A stretch of DNA of 64,000 nucleotides from Bacillus atrophaeus (GTDB lineage Bacteria > Bacillota > Bacilli > Bacillales > Bacillaceae). Positions 28,250 through 38,336 of the stretch are shown here, piece after piece. The position numbers were made by a program, and so were the translations under genes. Every line of letters starts with the position of its first letter. The first letter of the stretch is position 1. The notes below the pieces were generated by a model. That model was not told the DNA's origin. It searched no databases and saw only the letters and a list, made by a program, of their open reading frames with translations. The DNA lies in the NCBI RefSeq assembly GCF_001584335.1, contig NZ_LSBB01000001.1, positions 248,001 through 312,000 on the forward strand. Reading direction: 5' to 3'.

Positions 28250-28633
28250 TTATCTTTGGAAAAACTCAATCCACTCGCGGTCGGGCCCTTCGATATAAAA
28301 ATAACGGTATCCGTTTGGAAGTGTAGTAATCTCTTCATCAATGAATGTGGCTTCCATTCTCTGCGCTTTTGTAAATTCGGCTGCGATGTCATCCGTTAAT
28401 AAGGCGATATGATGCACCTTTCCTTCAGATGGAAGCTCGCTGCTATAACCTTGGATCAACTCGATTTCTGTTTCCGGGCCATCTTGAAATCCAAGAAAGG
28501 CAAGTTCAATTACACCGTTTGTGTGGGTGATACGATCCTTCAATTTCATGCCGAGTACTTCTTCATAAAAAGAAATGGATGTATTGATGTCCTTTACCAT
28601 GATGCCCGTGTGGTCAATTCTTTTTGTCGCCAT
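28250..28633 (-). CDS. ywbC: Glyoxalase/VOC-fold protein YwbC
   Basis: Vicinal oxygen chelate family protein of 127 residues, two beta-alpha-beta-beta-beta units. Metal ligands expected in glyoxalase-like proteins are seen: His in RIDHTGIMVKD (about 8), Glu in ETEIELIQGY (about 57), His in GKVHHIALLTDD (about 75) and Glu in EWIEFF at the end. A glyoxalase I-type activity is possible but the substrate is not shown by sequence. Single gene with AGGAGGATC upstream. Confidence 0.85.
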   Translation of the reverse strand: MATKRIDHTGIMVKDINTSISFYEEVLGMKLKDRITHTNGVIELAFLGFQDGPETEIELIQGYSSELPSEGKVHHIALLTDDIAAEFTKAQRMEATFIDEEITTLPNGYRYFYIEGPDREWIEFFQR

Positions 28634-28757
28634 GATGATCCTCCTGAGTAACTCTTTTTATCTATCGTAGAAAAACCTTTCCTTTCTGTCAATGCAGACA
28701 TCTTGAGGTTTTGTGGTACGATAAGAAAAAGCAAACAGAAAGAGGAAGGACATATAT

Positions 28758-29945
28758 ATGAAGCTACTCACTCTAAAAAAAGCATTCGCTGCAAAAATAA
28801 AAAAAGGCTATCCGCTCATTGAAAAAGAAGCCCTCGCCGGCAGCGCGGCGCACGTAAAAGAAGGCGATCTTGTTGATATCGTAACGGAAAGCGGCGAGTT
28901 TCTCGCACGGGGCTATTACGGCCTGCAAAATAAGGGAGTCGGCTGGGTGCTGTCCCGCAATAAAGAGGAACAAACCGATCGGGCTTTTTTTCTGCGCAAA
29001 TTAACAAAGGCTGTACAGGAAAGGGACCATCTCTTTGCTGCAGCTGATACGACGGCTTTTCGCATCTTCAATGGCGAAGGCGACGGGGTCGGCGGTGTCA
29101 CCATTGACTATTATGACGGATACTTGCTGCTTCAATGGTACAGCCAAGGCATTTATACTTTTAAACAAATGCTGATTGCCGCTTTGGATGAGCTGGATAT
29201 TGATTATAAGGCAATTTACGAGAAAAAACGCTTCGATACGGCAGGACAATATGTCGAGGATGATGACTTTGTCAAAGGCGAAAAAGGCGAGTTTCCAATT
29301 ATAGTGAAGGAAAACGGCATTCAATTTGCGGTCGATTTAAACGATGGCGCCATGACCGGCATCTTTTTAGACCAGAGGCATGTGCGAAAGGCGATCAGAG
29401 ACCGCTATGCAGACGGGAAGACCGTTTTAAACACGTTCTCTTATACAGGAGCATTTTCAGTCGCGGCGGCGCTTGGCGGAGCGGACAAAACAACAAGCGT
29501 TGATGTCGCCAACCGCAGTTTGGCGAAAACGATTGAGCAATTCAGTGTGAACAAACTTGATTATGAGGCCCAAGACATTAAAGTAATGGACGTCTTTAAA
29601 TATTTCTCCTATGCGGCAAAAAAACAACTGCGCTTTGATCTGATTATTCTCGATCCGCCTTCCTTTGCCCGTACAAAAAAGCATACATTCAGCGCGGCTA
29701 AGGATTACAAAAATCTTCTGAAAGAAACGATAGCGATCACGGCGGATAAGGGCGTAATTGTGGCATCCACGAACAGCAGCGCCTTCGGAATGAAGAAATT
29801 TAAAGGCTTTATCGACGCCGCGTTCAAAGAAACAAATGAACGCTATACCATTTTGGAAGAGTATACACTGCCTGAGGACTTCAAAACGATTCCAGCGTTT
29901 AAAGAAGGAAATTATTTAAAGGTTGTCTTTCTTCAAAAAAAATAA
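28758..29945 (+). CDS. ywbD: RlmI-like 23S rRNA methyltransferase YwbD
   Basis: Class I SAM-dependent RNA methyltransferase of the RlmI/YccW family (cytosine-C5 of 23S rRNA in E. coli). The 395 residues consist of an N-terminal PUA domain (about 1-80), a central EEHEE domain and a catalytic Rossmann domain with VLNTFSYTGAFSVAAALGGA (about 224), TSVDVANRSLA (about 246) and LIILDPPSFARTK (about 294). AGAGGAAGG precedes the ATG. Transcribed alone. Confidence 0.9.
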   Translation: MKLLTLKKAFAAKIKKGYPLIEKEALAGSAAHVKEGDLVDIVTESGEFLARGYYGLQNKGVGWVLSRNKEEQTDRAFFLRKLTKAVQERDHLFAAADTTAFRIFNGEGDGVGGVTIDYYDGYLLLQWYSQGIYTFKQMLIAALDELDIDYKAIYEKKRFDTAGQYVEDDDFVKGEKGEFPIIVKENGIQFAVDLNDGAMTGIFLDQRHVRKAIRDRYADGKTVLNTFSYTGAFSVAAALGGADKTTSVDVANRSLAKTIEQFSVNKLDYEAQDIKVMDVFKYFSYAAKKQLRFDLIILDPPSFARTKKHTFSAAKDYKNLLKETIAITADKGVIVASTNSSAFGMKKFKGFIDAAFKETNERYTILEEYTLPEDFKTIPAFKEGNYLKVVFLQKK

Positions 29946-29948
29946 CGA

Positions 29949-29983
29949 TAAAAAAGCTGCTCAGTTCAAGAGCAGCTTTTTTT
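29949..29983. terminator. Bidirectional terminator between ywbD and ywbE
   Basis: AAAAAGCTGCT, eight-base loop, AGCAGCTTTTTTT. Confidence 0.88.
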
Positions 29984-30179
29984 AGGTTGAAATAATATGC
30001 TGGACGCGGCCGACACTGCCATCTTCAAGCCGAACTTTAATCCCATGCGGGTGAAAGCTTGATTTCGTCAATATGTCTTTCACTACGCCCCTTGTCAGCT
30101 TTCCGGTTCTTTGGTCTGCTTTTAGGACGATATCAACCTCCAAGCCTTTGGAGATATTGCTTCGCTGCTGGCCGTTCAT
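29982..30179 (-). CDS. ywbE: YwbE, DUF2196 family small protein
   Basis: Conserved small basic protein (65 residues from the ATG at 30179; an in-frame ATG lies at 30188). Sequence such as GLEVDIVLKADQRTGKLTRG and SSFHPHGIKVRLEDGSVGRVQ fits the YwbE/DUF2196 family, a small beta-barrel resembling nucleic-acid-binding folds. Function unknown. The MFS transporter gene ywbF that follows in strain 168 is absent here. Confidence 0.8.
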   Translation of the reverse strand: MNGQQRSNISKGLEVDIVLKADQRTGKLTRGVVKDILTKSSFHPHGIKVRLEDGSVGRVQHIIST

Positions 30180-30301
30180 TAGACACATCCGTTCTTCTGC
30201 GCTGCATTGCGCTTTTTTTCTTCGTATTCATTATAGTATATCAATGCTTATAAAGATAATGATGAAAAATAGCGAAGCACATGACGGAAAGCTAAAAAAA
30301 T

Positions 30302-30328
30302 GACTGTCCCATTATAAGCGGACAGTCG
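30302..30328. terminator. Terminator after ywbG
   Basis: GACTGTCC and GGACAGTC arms with T runs on both sides; it ends the ywbHG transcript. Confidence 0.8.
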
Positions 30329-30333
30329 TTTTT

Positions 30334-31011
30334 CTACATAAATGAAAGCAAAAACGGCGCAGCGCAAAGCGTCATAATCGCCGCGAGAATCATTGATACG
30401 CTGGAAATGGTACCTGACACGGAGCTTAATTCAAAAGCTTTAGACGTTCCGGCTCCATGTGCGCTTGTGCCAAGCAAAACGCCTCTTGCGATTTCATTGT
30501 CGATGCGGAAATAGCGGATGACCATCGGGCCGATGATGGTTCCCAACAAGGCTGTCAAAATGACAAACACAGCGGTTACCGCGGGCATTCCGCCGATCAT
30601 TTCCGAAACGTTCATCGCAATCGGCGTTGTCACTGATCTCGGGACAAGACTGTCAATTAAGCCTGTGCCGAGGTGAAGCCATTTTGCAATAAGAGCTGTT
30701 GAAATAATGGCGATGCAAGAACCGACTGCCACGTTCAAAATGATTTCAACGGCGTATTTTTTTAAAATCGGGAAATATTTATAAAGCGGAATAGCGAACG
30801 CGACAGTTGCCGGCTGAAGCATATCGGTCAGCATTTCACCGCCAAGATTATATGTCTCGTACGGGACATTCACAAGCAGCAGCAATCCGACTAAAACAGC
30901 GGGCGTCACTAACAACGGTGATGTATAAACTTTCGGATGGCGGGCATATACCTTTTTCGCCCCCATATACACCAAAACCGTTAAAAACAAACTTATAATT
31001 CCGATGAACAC
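30334..31011 (-). CDS. ywbG: CidB/LrgB-type membrane protein YwbG
   Basis: LrgB/CidB-family membrane protein of 225 residues with about six to eight hydrophobic segments. The family core RSVTTPIAMNVSEMIGGMPA lies near 130 and LLGTSAHGAGTSKAFEL near 190. With the CidA-like YwbH it forms a holin-like pair linked to overflow metabolism and cell lysis or pyruvate transport in related bacteria. It overlaps ywbH by about 19 bases, indicating coupled translation. Confidence 0.9.
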   Translation of the reverse strand: MFIGIISLFLTVLVYMGAKKVYARHPKVYTSPLLVTPAVLVGLLLLVNVPYETYNLGGEMLTDMLQPATVAFAIPLYKYFPILKKYAVEIILNVAVGSCIAIISTALIAKWLHLGTGLIDSLVPRSVTTPIAMNVSEMIGGMPAVTAVFVILTALLGTIIGPMVIRYFRIDNEIARGVLLGTSAHGAGTSKAFELSSVSGTISSVSMILAAIMTLCAAPFLLSFM

Positions 31012-31379
31012 GTATTTTTTCTCTCCTTTCTTTTTGCGATAAGCTGTGTAAGCGTTCCTGTAGACACCATCACGACAAACGTGCTGATCACCACAACAAG
31101 CAAAATACTTACACCGAATTTTGACATGATGTCTCCGTATTCAATCACTCCGACGGCAGAGGGGATAAAAAATAAAAGCAGCTCCCCAAGAAGCCACACT
31201 GCACCAAGCTCTATCCATTCAAGTTTGATGATTTTAAAATGAAGTAATGTGAAAAGAATCACAATCCCGATTATACTGCCGGGAATATTTATATGCAGAA
31301 CCGCTGTCAGCAAGTTCATCAGGCGCGCAAATATAAATAACAGAGCGATTTGAATAACGGTAAGCAACATTTTTTTCAT
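30993..31379 (-). CDS. ywbH: CidA/LrgA-type holin-like protein YwbH
   Basis: Holin-like protein of 128 residues with four membrane segments; INIPGSIIGIVILFTLLHF is the LrgA signature (about 37-55). The ATG at 31379 follows GGGAGGC. It is divergent from the LysR gene ywbI across a 107-base gap, the arrangement of cidABR loci, so induction by acetate or overflow metabolites through YwbI is likely. Confidence 0.9.
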   Translation of the reverse strand: MKKMLLTVIQIALLFIFARLMNLLTAVLHINIPGSIIGIVILFTLLHFKIIKLEWIELGAVWLLGELLLFFIPSAVGVIEYGDIMSKFGVSILLVVVISTFVVMVSTGTLTQLIAKRKERKNTCSSEL

Positions 31380-31486
31380 ATTGATGCCTCCCTTTATATA
31401 ATGAGTATACACGAGGCTATACTATAGGTAAAATACATATGTTGAATACTAACTATTCCTTTTGTCTATAGAAAGGACTGAAGCAA

Positions 31487-32392
31487 ATGGATATCCGCCA
31501 TCTGACATATTTCTTAGAAGTTGCACGGTTAAAGAGCTTTACGAAGGCTTCGCAGTCATTATACGTATCCCAGCCGACCATTTCAAAAATGATTAAGAAT
31601 CTTGAAGCGGAGCTTGGAATCGAACTTTTCTACCGGAATGGCAGACAGGTTGAAATGACTGATGCAGGCCAAAGTATGTATGTACAAGCTCAAGAAATCA
31701 TTAAATCATTTCAAAACTTAACGTCAGAGCTTAATGATATTATGGAGGTCAAGAAGGGGCATGTGCGCATTGGTTTGCCGCCGATGATCGGATCAGGGTT
31801 CTTTCCGAGAGTACTCGGCGATTTTCGTGTGAATTATCCTAACGTGACCTTTCAGCTTGTCGAGGACGGATCAATTAAAGTGCAGGAAGGGGTAGGGGAC
31901 GGCTCTCTCGATATTGGGGTCGTGGTCCTTCCCGCAAACGAGGATACGTTCCATTCCTTTACCATTGTAAAGGAAACCTTGATGCTTGTCGTTCATCCGA
32001 CTCACCGCTTGGCGTCTGAGGAAGAAAGCAGTTTAAGCGATCTGAAGGATGAGCACTTCATCTTCTTTAGGGAGGATTTTGTCCTTCATAACCGAATTAT
32101 GATGGAATGTATAAAGGCCGGTTTCCGTCCCCATATCATTTATGAAACATCACAATGGGACTTTATCAGCGAAATGGTGTCCGCTAATCTTGGTATTGGA
32201 CTGCTGCCGGAACGAATCTGCCGGGGCCTTGATCCTGAGAAGGTGAAAGTAATACCGCTAGTTGATCCGGTCATTCCTTGGCACCTCGCGATTATCTGGA
32301 GAAAGGACCGCTATTTGCCCTTTGCGGCGAGAGCTTGGCTTGAGCACACGAAATCATATTTATGGGGCCCTAAAAAAGAGAGAAAAGGATGA
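31487..32392 (+). CDS. ywbI: LysR-family regulator YwbI (CidR-like)
   Basis: LysR-type regulator of 301 residues: winged helix (1-60, MDIRHLTYFLEVARLKSFTK and SQSLYVSQPTISKMIKNLE) and a periplasmic-binding-like effector domain (about 90-290). By location and similarity it should control the divergent ywbHG. Its end lies six bases before the thiM start and overlaps the thiM ribosome binding site, so some thiM expression may come from this transcript. Confidence 0.9.
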   Translation: MDIRHLTYFLEVARLKSFTKASQSLYVSQPTISKMIKNLEAELGIELFYRNGRQVEMTDAGQSMYVQAQEIIKSFQNLTSELNDIMEVKKGHVRIGLPPMIGSGFFPRVLGDFRVNYPNVTFQLVEDGSIKVQEGVGDGSLDIGVVVLPANEDTFHSFTIVKETLMLVVHPTHRLASEEESSLSDLKDEHFIFFREDFVLHNRIMMECIKAGFRPHIIYETSQWDFISEMVSANLGIGLLPERICRGLDPEKVKVIPLVDPVIPWHLAIIWRKDRYLPFAARAWLEHTKSYLWGPKKERKG

Positions 32393-32398
32393 TGTAAA

Positions 32399-33882
<1,484 letters not shown>

Positions 33883-33919
33883 GCAAAGTTATAAAGGACG
33901 AGCTGATTGTTGAAATCTG

Positions 33920-33951
33920 AGGGCTGCCGCCTTACAAGCAGCCCTTTTTTG
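33920..33951 (+). terminator. thiME terminator
   Basis: GGGCTGC, loop, GCAGCCC and six T. Confidence 0.88.
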
Positions 33952-34013
33952 CATGCCATAAAAACCACCTGAAAAAAAGGAAGTTTCTTTAGCTTCTTTT
34001 TTTAAAAAACTAG

Positions 34014-34042
34014 TTGTAACTTTTTCGGTTACAGTTTATGAT
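34014..34042 (+). promoter_or_regulatory. ywbO promoter with palindrome in the spacer
   Basis: TTGTAA, 17 bases, TATGAT. A perfect palindrome TGTAAC-N7-GTTACA (34015-34033) covers the -35 box and spacer, the position of a repressor operator. Confidence 0.65.
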
Positions 34043-34067
34043 AGATATGAATTGAAAGGAGACAACC

Positions 34068-34673
34068 ATGACTGTACACATTAAAGTATATTCAGATTAT
34101 GTATGCCCATTCTGTTATGTAGGGAAGGCTTCCTTTGAAGAAGCCATCAAAGGAAAGGATGTCGAAGTGGAGTGGCTCCCGTTTGAACTGCGTCCAAGCC
34201 CGGCCCCTCAATTAGACCCGGTGAATGATCCTGCCAAGCAGCAGATGTGGAAAACGTCTATTGAACCGATGGCGCAAAAGCTGGGAGTAGACATCAAGTT
34301 CCCGAATGTATCACCGCATCCATACACAGATTTGGCATTTGAAGGGTTCCACTTTGCTAAGGAACACAATAAAGGGCATGAATATAACACAAGAGTGTTT
34401 ACCGCATTTTTTCAGGAAGAACAAAATATCGGAGACATTGAAGTCCTCACGAAGCTTGCTGAGGAAGTCGGGTTAGACGGCGAACGGTTCAAAGCCGCAC
34501 TCGAATCGAGAACATATCAGGGCACACAACAAAAAGCCCTTCAGCACGCTTACGAAGAAGCTGATATCACAGCTGTCCCCACCTTTATTATTGGGGACGA
34601 AAAAATTCCAGGCGCCGCAAGTAAAGAAATGTTTGAAAAAATAATTGAGCAAGAATCCAATAAAATGAGCTAA
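34068..34673 (+). CDS. ywbO: DsbA/FrnE-family oxidoreductase YwbO
   Basis: Cytosolic thioredoxin-fold protein of the DsbA/FrnE family (201 residues, no signal peptide). The N-terminal strand ends in YSDYVCPFCYVGKASFEEA with a CPFC redox motif (about residues 13-16). The cis-Pro loop is AVPTFIIGDEKIPGA near 165. A redox or isomerase role is likely; the substrate is unknown. AAAGGAG precedes the ATG. In strain 168 the efeUOB iron-uptake genes lie between thiE and ywbO; here only 185 bases remain. Confidence 0.88.
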   Translation: MTVHIKVYSDYVCPFCYVGKASFEEAIKGKDVEVEWLPFELRPSPAPQLDPVNDPAKQQMWKTSIEPMAQKLGVDIKFPNVSPHPYTDLAFEGFHFAKEHNKGHEYNTRVFTAFFQEEQNIGDIEVLTKLAEEVGLDGERFKAALESRTYQGTQQKALQHAYEEADITAVPTFIIGDEKIPGAASKEMFEKIIEQESNKMS

Positions 34674-34685
34674 GGCTGTCCTATG

Positions 34686-34724
34686 GAAAAAAGCTCTCTA
34701 AACAACCGTTTAGAGAGCTTTTGC
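34686..34724. terminator. Bidirectional terminator between ywbO and ywcA
   Basis: AAAAGCTCTCTAAA, six-base loop, TTTAGAGAGCTTTT. Confidence 0.9.
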
Positions 34725-34729
34725 TATTT

Positions 34730-36265
34730 CTAATCCATATGAATTCCGGTGTGGGCCTTCACCTGAATTTCTGCAAACGTATCTTCATCTGTCTTGTTTT
34801 TAGACGAAAGCAACGTTCCGAGCCACGCACCGAGGAAGCCGAGCGGAATGGAGATGATTCCCGGATTAGAAAGCGGAATCAGAGGGTCGCCGATAAAAAT
34901 CGCTCCTCCCGCCGGGTCCCATACACTCGGACTCATTGATACAAGGATGAGCGCACTCAAAAGTCCTGTAAGGCTTCCCCATAAAGCGCCTGCCGCGTTG
35001 AAACGTTTCCAGAAGACAGTGAACACAATCAGCGGCAGATTCGCGCTTGCGGCGACCGCAAAAGCCAGGGCGACAAGAAATGCGACATTCAGCGACTGTG
35101 CGAAAATCGCAAGAATGATAGAGAGAACAGACACGGCTACAGAAGCCCATCTGGCCGCTTTCATCTGCTCTTTCTCAGTCGCGTTCCCTTTTCTGATAAT
35201 TTGGCTGTAAATATCGTGGGCGAAGGCTGAGGCCGCAGACAGCACAAGCCCTGTTACCACCGCCAGAATGGTGGCGAAGGCGATCGCTGAGACAAACGCA
35301 AACAAAAAGTCTCCTCCAAGCGCCTTGGCGAGAAGCGGAGCGGCCATGTTCCCGGCTTGATCCGCCGCTGTAATGGCGTCAAATCCGACAAAAGCGGACG
35401 ACCCAAACCCGAGAAAGACTGTCATGATGTAAAAAATGCCAATGATCCATGTTGCCGATACCACAGACGTACGTGCGGTTTTTGCATCCTTGACGGTATA
35501 AAACCGTATCAAAATATGGGGCAGCCCAGCTGTTCCCAAAACGAGTGCCAAATTTAAAGACAATGTCTCAAGCGGCACTTTATACTTGTTGCCGGGATTT
35601 AAAAAATCGGCGCCGAGCGGTGTGGCGGTCTTCATTTGTTCAAACATTGTATTGAGATTAAAGCCGAATTTAGAAAAAACGATGATCGAAATGACAAGTG
35701 TTCCGGCCATGAGCAAAACGGCTTTAATAATTTGCACCCAGCTTGTGGCAATCATCCCGCCAAACACGACGTAAATGGTCATGAGCACTCCGACAATCAG
35801 TACAGCGACCGTATAATCAATTCCAAGCAGCAGCTTGATCAGCGCGCCCGCTCCCACCAGCTGGGCGATCATATAAAATGTAGAGATCGCAATCGTATTG
35901 AGAGCGGAAACACCGCGGATTTTTTTCTCTTTAAACCGCGCTGCGATCATATCGGCCATCGTGTATTTGCCGAGGTTTCGAAGCGGCTCGGCGACAATAT
36001 ATAGTACGACGAGATAAGCGACAAGAAACCCGATGCTGTAAAAAAATCCATCAAAGCCATTCAGCGCAATCATTCCGGCAATACCGAGAAAAGACGCAGC
36101 CGACATATAATCTCCGGCAATCGCCAGTCCATTTTGAACACCGGACAGCCCGCCGCCCGCGGTATAAAACTCACTTGTCGTTTTCGTCTGCTTCGCGGCA
36201 AAATACGTAATGAGAAGCGTCAGCCCTACAATCAGCAAAAACAAAATAAAAGCGGTCGGATTCAT
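34730..36265 (-). CDS. ywcA: Sodium:solute symporter YwcA (ActP-like)
   Basis: Sodium/solute symporter family (SSSF) permease of 511 residues with about 13 membrane segments. AGGGLSGVQNGLAIAGDYMS (about 37-56) and the GTAGLPHILIRFYTV segment near 238 are typical of the acetate/monocarboxylate branch (ActP/YjcG). It is paired with a small YjcH-like protein, YwcB, as actP is with yjcH in E. coli. Acetate or pyruvate import is likely but unproved. Confidence 0.88.
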   Translation of the reverse strand: MNPTAFILFLLIVGLTLLITYFAAKQTKTTSEFYTAGGGLSGVQNGLAIAGDYMSAASFLGIAGMIALNGFDGFFYSIGFLVAYLVVLYIVAEPLRNLGKYTMADMIAARFKEKKIRGVSALNTIAISTFYMIAQLVGAGALIKLLLGIDYTVAVLIVGVLMTIYVVFGGMIATSWVQIIKAVLLMAGTLVISIIVFSKFGFNLNTMFEQMKTATPLGADFLNPGNKYKVPLETLSLNLALVLGTAGLPHILIRFYTVKDAKTARTSVVSATWIIGIFYIMTVFLGFGSSAFVGFDAITAADQAGNMAAPLLAKALGGDFLFAFVSAIAFATILAVVTGLVLSAASAFAHDIYSQIIRKGNATEKEQMKAARWASVAVSVLSIILAIFAQSLNVAFLVALAFAVAASANLPLIVFTVFWKRFNAAGALWGSLTGLLSALILVSMSPSVWDPAGGAIFIGDPLIPLSNPGIISIPLGFLGAWLGTLLSSKNKTDEDTFAEIQVKAHTGIHMD

Positions 36266-36576
36266 GATTTTTCACCTTTCAGCTCTGATTGTAATGCGCT
36301 TGCAAAACGATCGAACTGAGCTGCCTTTCTGGAATACAATGTGCTGAGCGTCCAGGTCATGACAAACTGAGCCATGGCAAACAGCCAAGCCCAAGATACA
36401 GCCCCTATTGCCGGTTTGTTCAAAAAAGTAAAATAAGACGTTAAGACAGGCAGAAAAAAGTAAAATACAAAAAAGAAGATCGTAACGGGTACAATAAATG
36501 CGCGTTTCTGTTTTAAAAAGGTTTGAAAAGACGGCGATTCAGCAATTTGCTTGTAATTGATTTCCCGGTCAGACAT
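36262..36576 (-). CDS. ywcB: YwcB, DUF485/YjcH-like membrane protein
   Basis: Small membrane protein of 104 residues from the ATG at 36576 (AAAGGAGGA upstream). It has two hydrophobic segments (about 30-50 and 62-82) separated by a short loop, the DUF485 layout. It overlaps ywcA by four bases, so the two are translationally coupled; it probably assists the symporter. Confidence 0.88.
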   Translation of the reverse strand: MSDREINYKQIAESPSFQTFLKQKRAFIVPVTIFFFVFYFFLPVLTSYFTFLNKPAIGAVSWAWLFAMAQFVMTWTLSTLYSRKAAQFDRFASALQSELKGEKS

Positions 36577-36692
36577 GGCTTTCCTCCTTTTAATGGGGAT
36601 GAAGCAAGGACAAAGGTACATCAATAGGTATGAGCTGAAAGTTTGATTTATTCGTCAATATCACCGCCGAAAAACAAAAAATCAACAGTCTG

Positions 36693-37370
36693 CTAGCGAG
36701 GACTGTTTGTGATATAATGCCTGACAAATATCTTTCTGTCTTTTTCATACGCTTCTGCGTTAAATGAATCGCCGCAATAATGAAGGCACCAAGGTTCTTC
36801 CTGCCGGGCAATGCCGATTTGATAACCATGTTTTTGAAACTCAATGGATTGGGAGGAGTCGTAAAAATGAAATCCCTCAAACAGGTCATCCCGCCATTTT
36901 AGATCATATTGGGTAGCGATTAATAAACCGTCAACAGCCTCAGCCGGCGTAAACGAATGGTTTTCGCTGCCGCTGCTTTCGAATTGCAGAGTAGAAAAGC
37001 AGCCCGCTCTATACTCAATCACTTTTCCGGCCTTCCGCTCACTTTCCCACCATATTCCGTTTGGAGGCATTGTCTCACATCCGGCCACACCAAGCAGCCC
37101 CAGCTCTTTATTTTGTTGAAAAAGCTGGAGCACATCATTGAGGAAATTCCGATGAATAATAAATGTATCTTGATGCAGGTAAACTTTGTATTTGGAAGGA
37201 TGATCCAAAGCGAGATTATAAGAGGATGCCATACTAGTTGAACCGCGTACAGGCAGAATATCATAGGAGAATGAAGGAGGCACGGCAAGATGCAGAATAT
37301 GGCGGATGCATTGGCTGTAAAGCGCCTCATCGTTTACGCAGACAACAAATAAGACAGACGATTGGTTCAT
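36693..37370 (-). CDS. Glycosyltransferase-like protein (accessory)
   Basis: A 225-residue protein resembling family 2-like glycosyltransferases: an N-terminal SVLFVVCVNDEALYSQCIRH strand/helix, LPVRGSTSMASSYNLAL, and YKVYLHQDTFIIHRNFL containing the HQD motif used where other families have DxD (about residue 70). No membrane segment is seen. It overlaps the upstream methyltransferase gene by four bases. Not present at this place in strain 168 as I recall. Role unknown; joint modification of a surface glycan or peptide with the methyltransferase is a guess. Confidence 0.7.
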   Translation of the reverse strand: MNQSSVLFVVCVNDEALYSQCIRHILHLAVPPSFSYDILPVRGSTSMASSYNLALDHPSKYKVYLHQDTFIIHRNFLNDVLQLFQQNKELGLLGVAGCETMPPNGIWWESERKAGKVIEYRAGCFSTLQFESSGSENHSFTPAEAVDGLLIATQYDLKWRDDLFEGFHFYDSSQSIEFQKHGYQIGIARQEEPWCLHYCGDSFNAEAYEKDRKIFVRHYITNSPR

Positions 37371-38056
37371 TCTTCTTTTCTCCCGGCTTCAATGACATAT
37401 TGGTAAGCAGCCGCCTCAGTCAAAAAATCTTGCCGAATGCCGAGCTGAACGCACACCCGGTGCAATGCCTCAACTGCATTGTGATAAGAAGGGTGATCAA
37501 CGCGAATCGTTTCAATTGATTTGATGGTATAGCCGCTCTCCGTAAATAAAGCGTAAAGCTCATGAAGCGTGAAAAAGCGTAAATGAGTTTGATCCATCAA
37601 GCCGGCTTTTGTATACGTCCATTTTCCCGCCAACAGTTCCAACACTACAGAGATGTGCCCGACATTCGGCACACAGGCAAGCACAGTGCCATCTTTTTTT
37701 AAGTGAGGGCGAAGATTTTCCAGCACTGACCACGGATTGACAAGGTGCTCCAAAACATCGCCGAATAAAATGCAGTCAAATTGCTCCGGCTCATAAGGAA
37801 GCGCCAGTCTTTCAATATCTCCGCATAAGACATGTGCCAGCTTGTTCTCCGCTTGTTGGGCTGCATCGGGAAATGCCTCAATACCATAAACCGTAATGCC
37901 TTGATCTTGCAGTGCTTCACCTAAATTTCCCGTGCCGCAACCGACATCCAGCACCGTCTTCCAATGGCCGTTTATTTTTTTCAGCAGATAGGGGTTGAGC
38001 CCCTCGTAATAGTCCTTTTTCTTTTGGTCATAAAAGGGAAGGAAATCTGAATTCAT
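37367..38056 (-). CDS. Class I SAM-dependent methyltransferase (accessory)
   Basis: A 229-residue methyltransferase with the glycine-rich motif VLDVGCGTGNLGEALQDQG (about 37-55), the acidic ribose ligand in VYGIEAFP (about 59), and DCILFGDVLEHLVNPWSVL (about 94). UbiE/glycan-type methyltransferases look similar. The ATG at 38056 lies seven to eight bases after AAGAGGTGAT, a near-perfect ribosome binding site that is also one arm of a hairpin. Coupled to the glycosyltransferase gene by a four-base overlap. Confidence 0.8.
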   Translation of the reverse strand: MNSDFLPFYDQKKKDYYEGLNPYLLKKINGHWKTVLDVGCGTGNLGEALQDQGITVYGIEAFPDAAQQAENKLAHVLCGDIERLALPYEPEQFDCILFGDVLEHLVNPWSVLENLRPHLKKDGTVLACVPNVGHISVVLELLAGKWTYTKAGLMDQTHLRFFTLHELYALFTESGYTIKSIETIRVDHPSYHNAVEALHRVCVQLGIRQDFLTEAAAYQYVIEAGRKEE

Positions 38057-38062
38057 TTGGGT

Positions 38063-38112
38063 ATCACCTCTTAAATGGCAGTTATTGCTCATGATATGTG
38101 CCAAGAGGTGAT
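38063..38112 (-). promoter_or_regulatory. Hairpin burying the methyltransferase ribosome binding site
   Basis: On the minus strand ATCACCTCTT (38103-38112) is followed by GGCA, an 18-base loop, TGCC, ATTT and AAGAGGTGAT (38063-38072). The ten-base outer helix is perfect and contains the whole Shine-Dalgarno sequence. Confidence 0.65.
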
Positions 38113-38336
38113 CGTATACCGGCTGTCAGCCTGACGGAGGTACACAAACAAGCGGGGCGTCTATTAAAGATATTATGGGGAGCTGCTCCGAGAATAACCA
38201 ATGCTTGTCCATCAAGCCGGTTCATTCATAGATGAATCAGAACCTTGCCGAAGGAAGGGCTTATGTGAAAACTCAGATCGGCTAATAGAGTAGAAATCAT
38301 ATATTAGATCATGGATAAAAGATCCGCCTTTTAACG

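Noticed and set aside
33883..34013. Possible TPP riboswitch at thiME
   Set aside because: No thi-box motif was seen upstream of thiM or after thiE; the hairpin here is an ordinary terminator.
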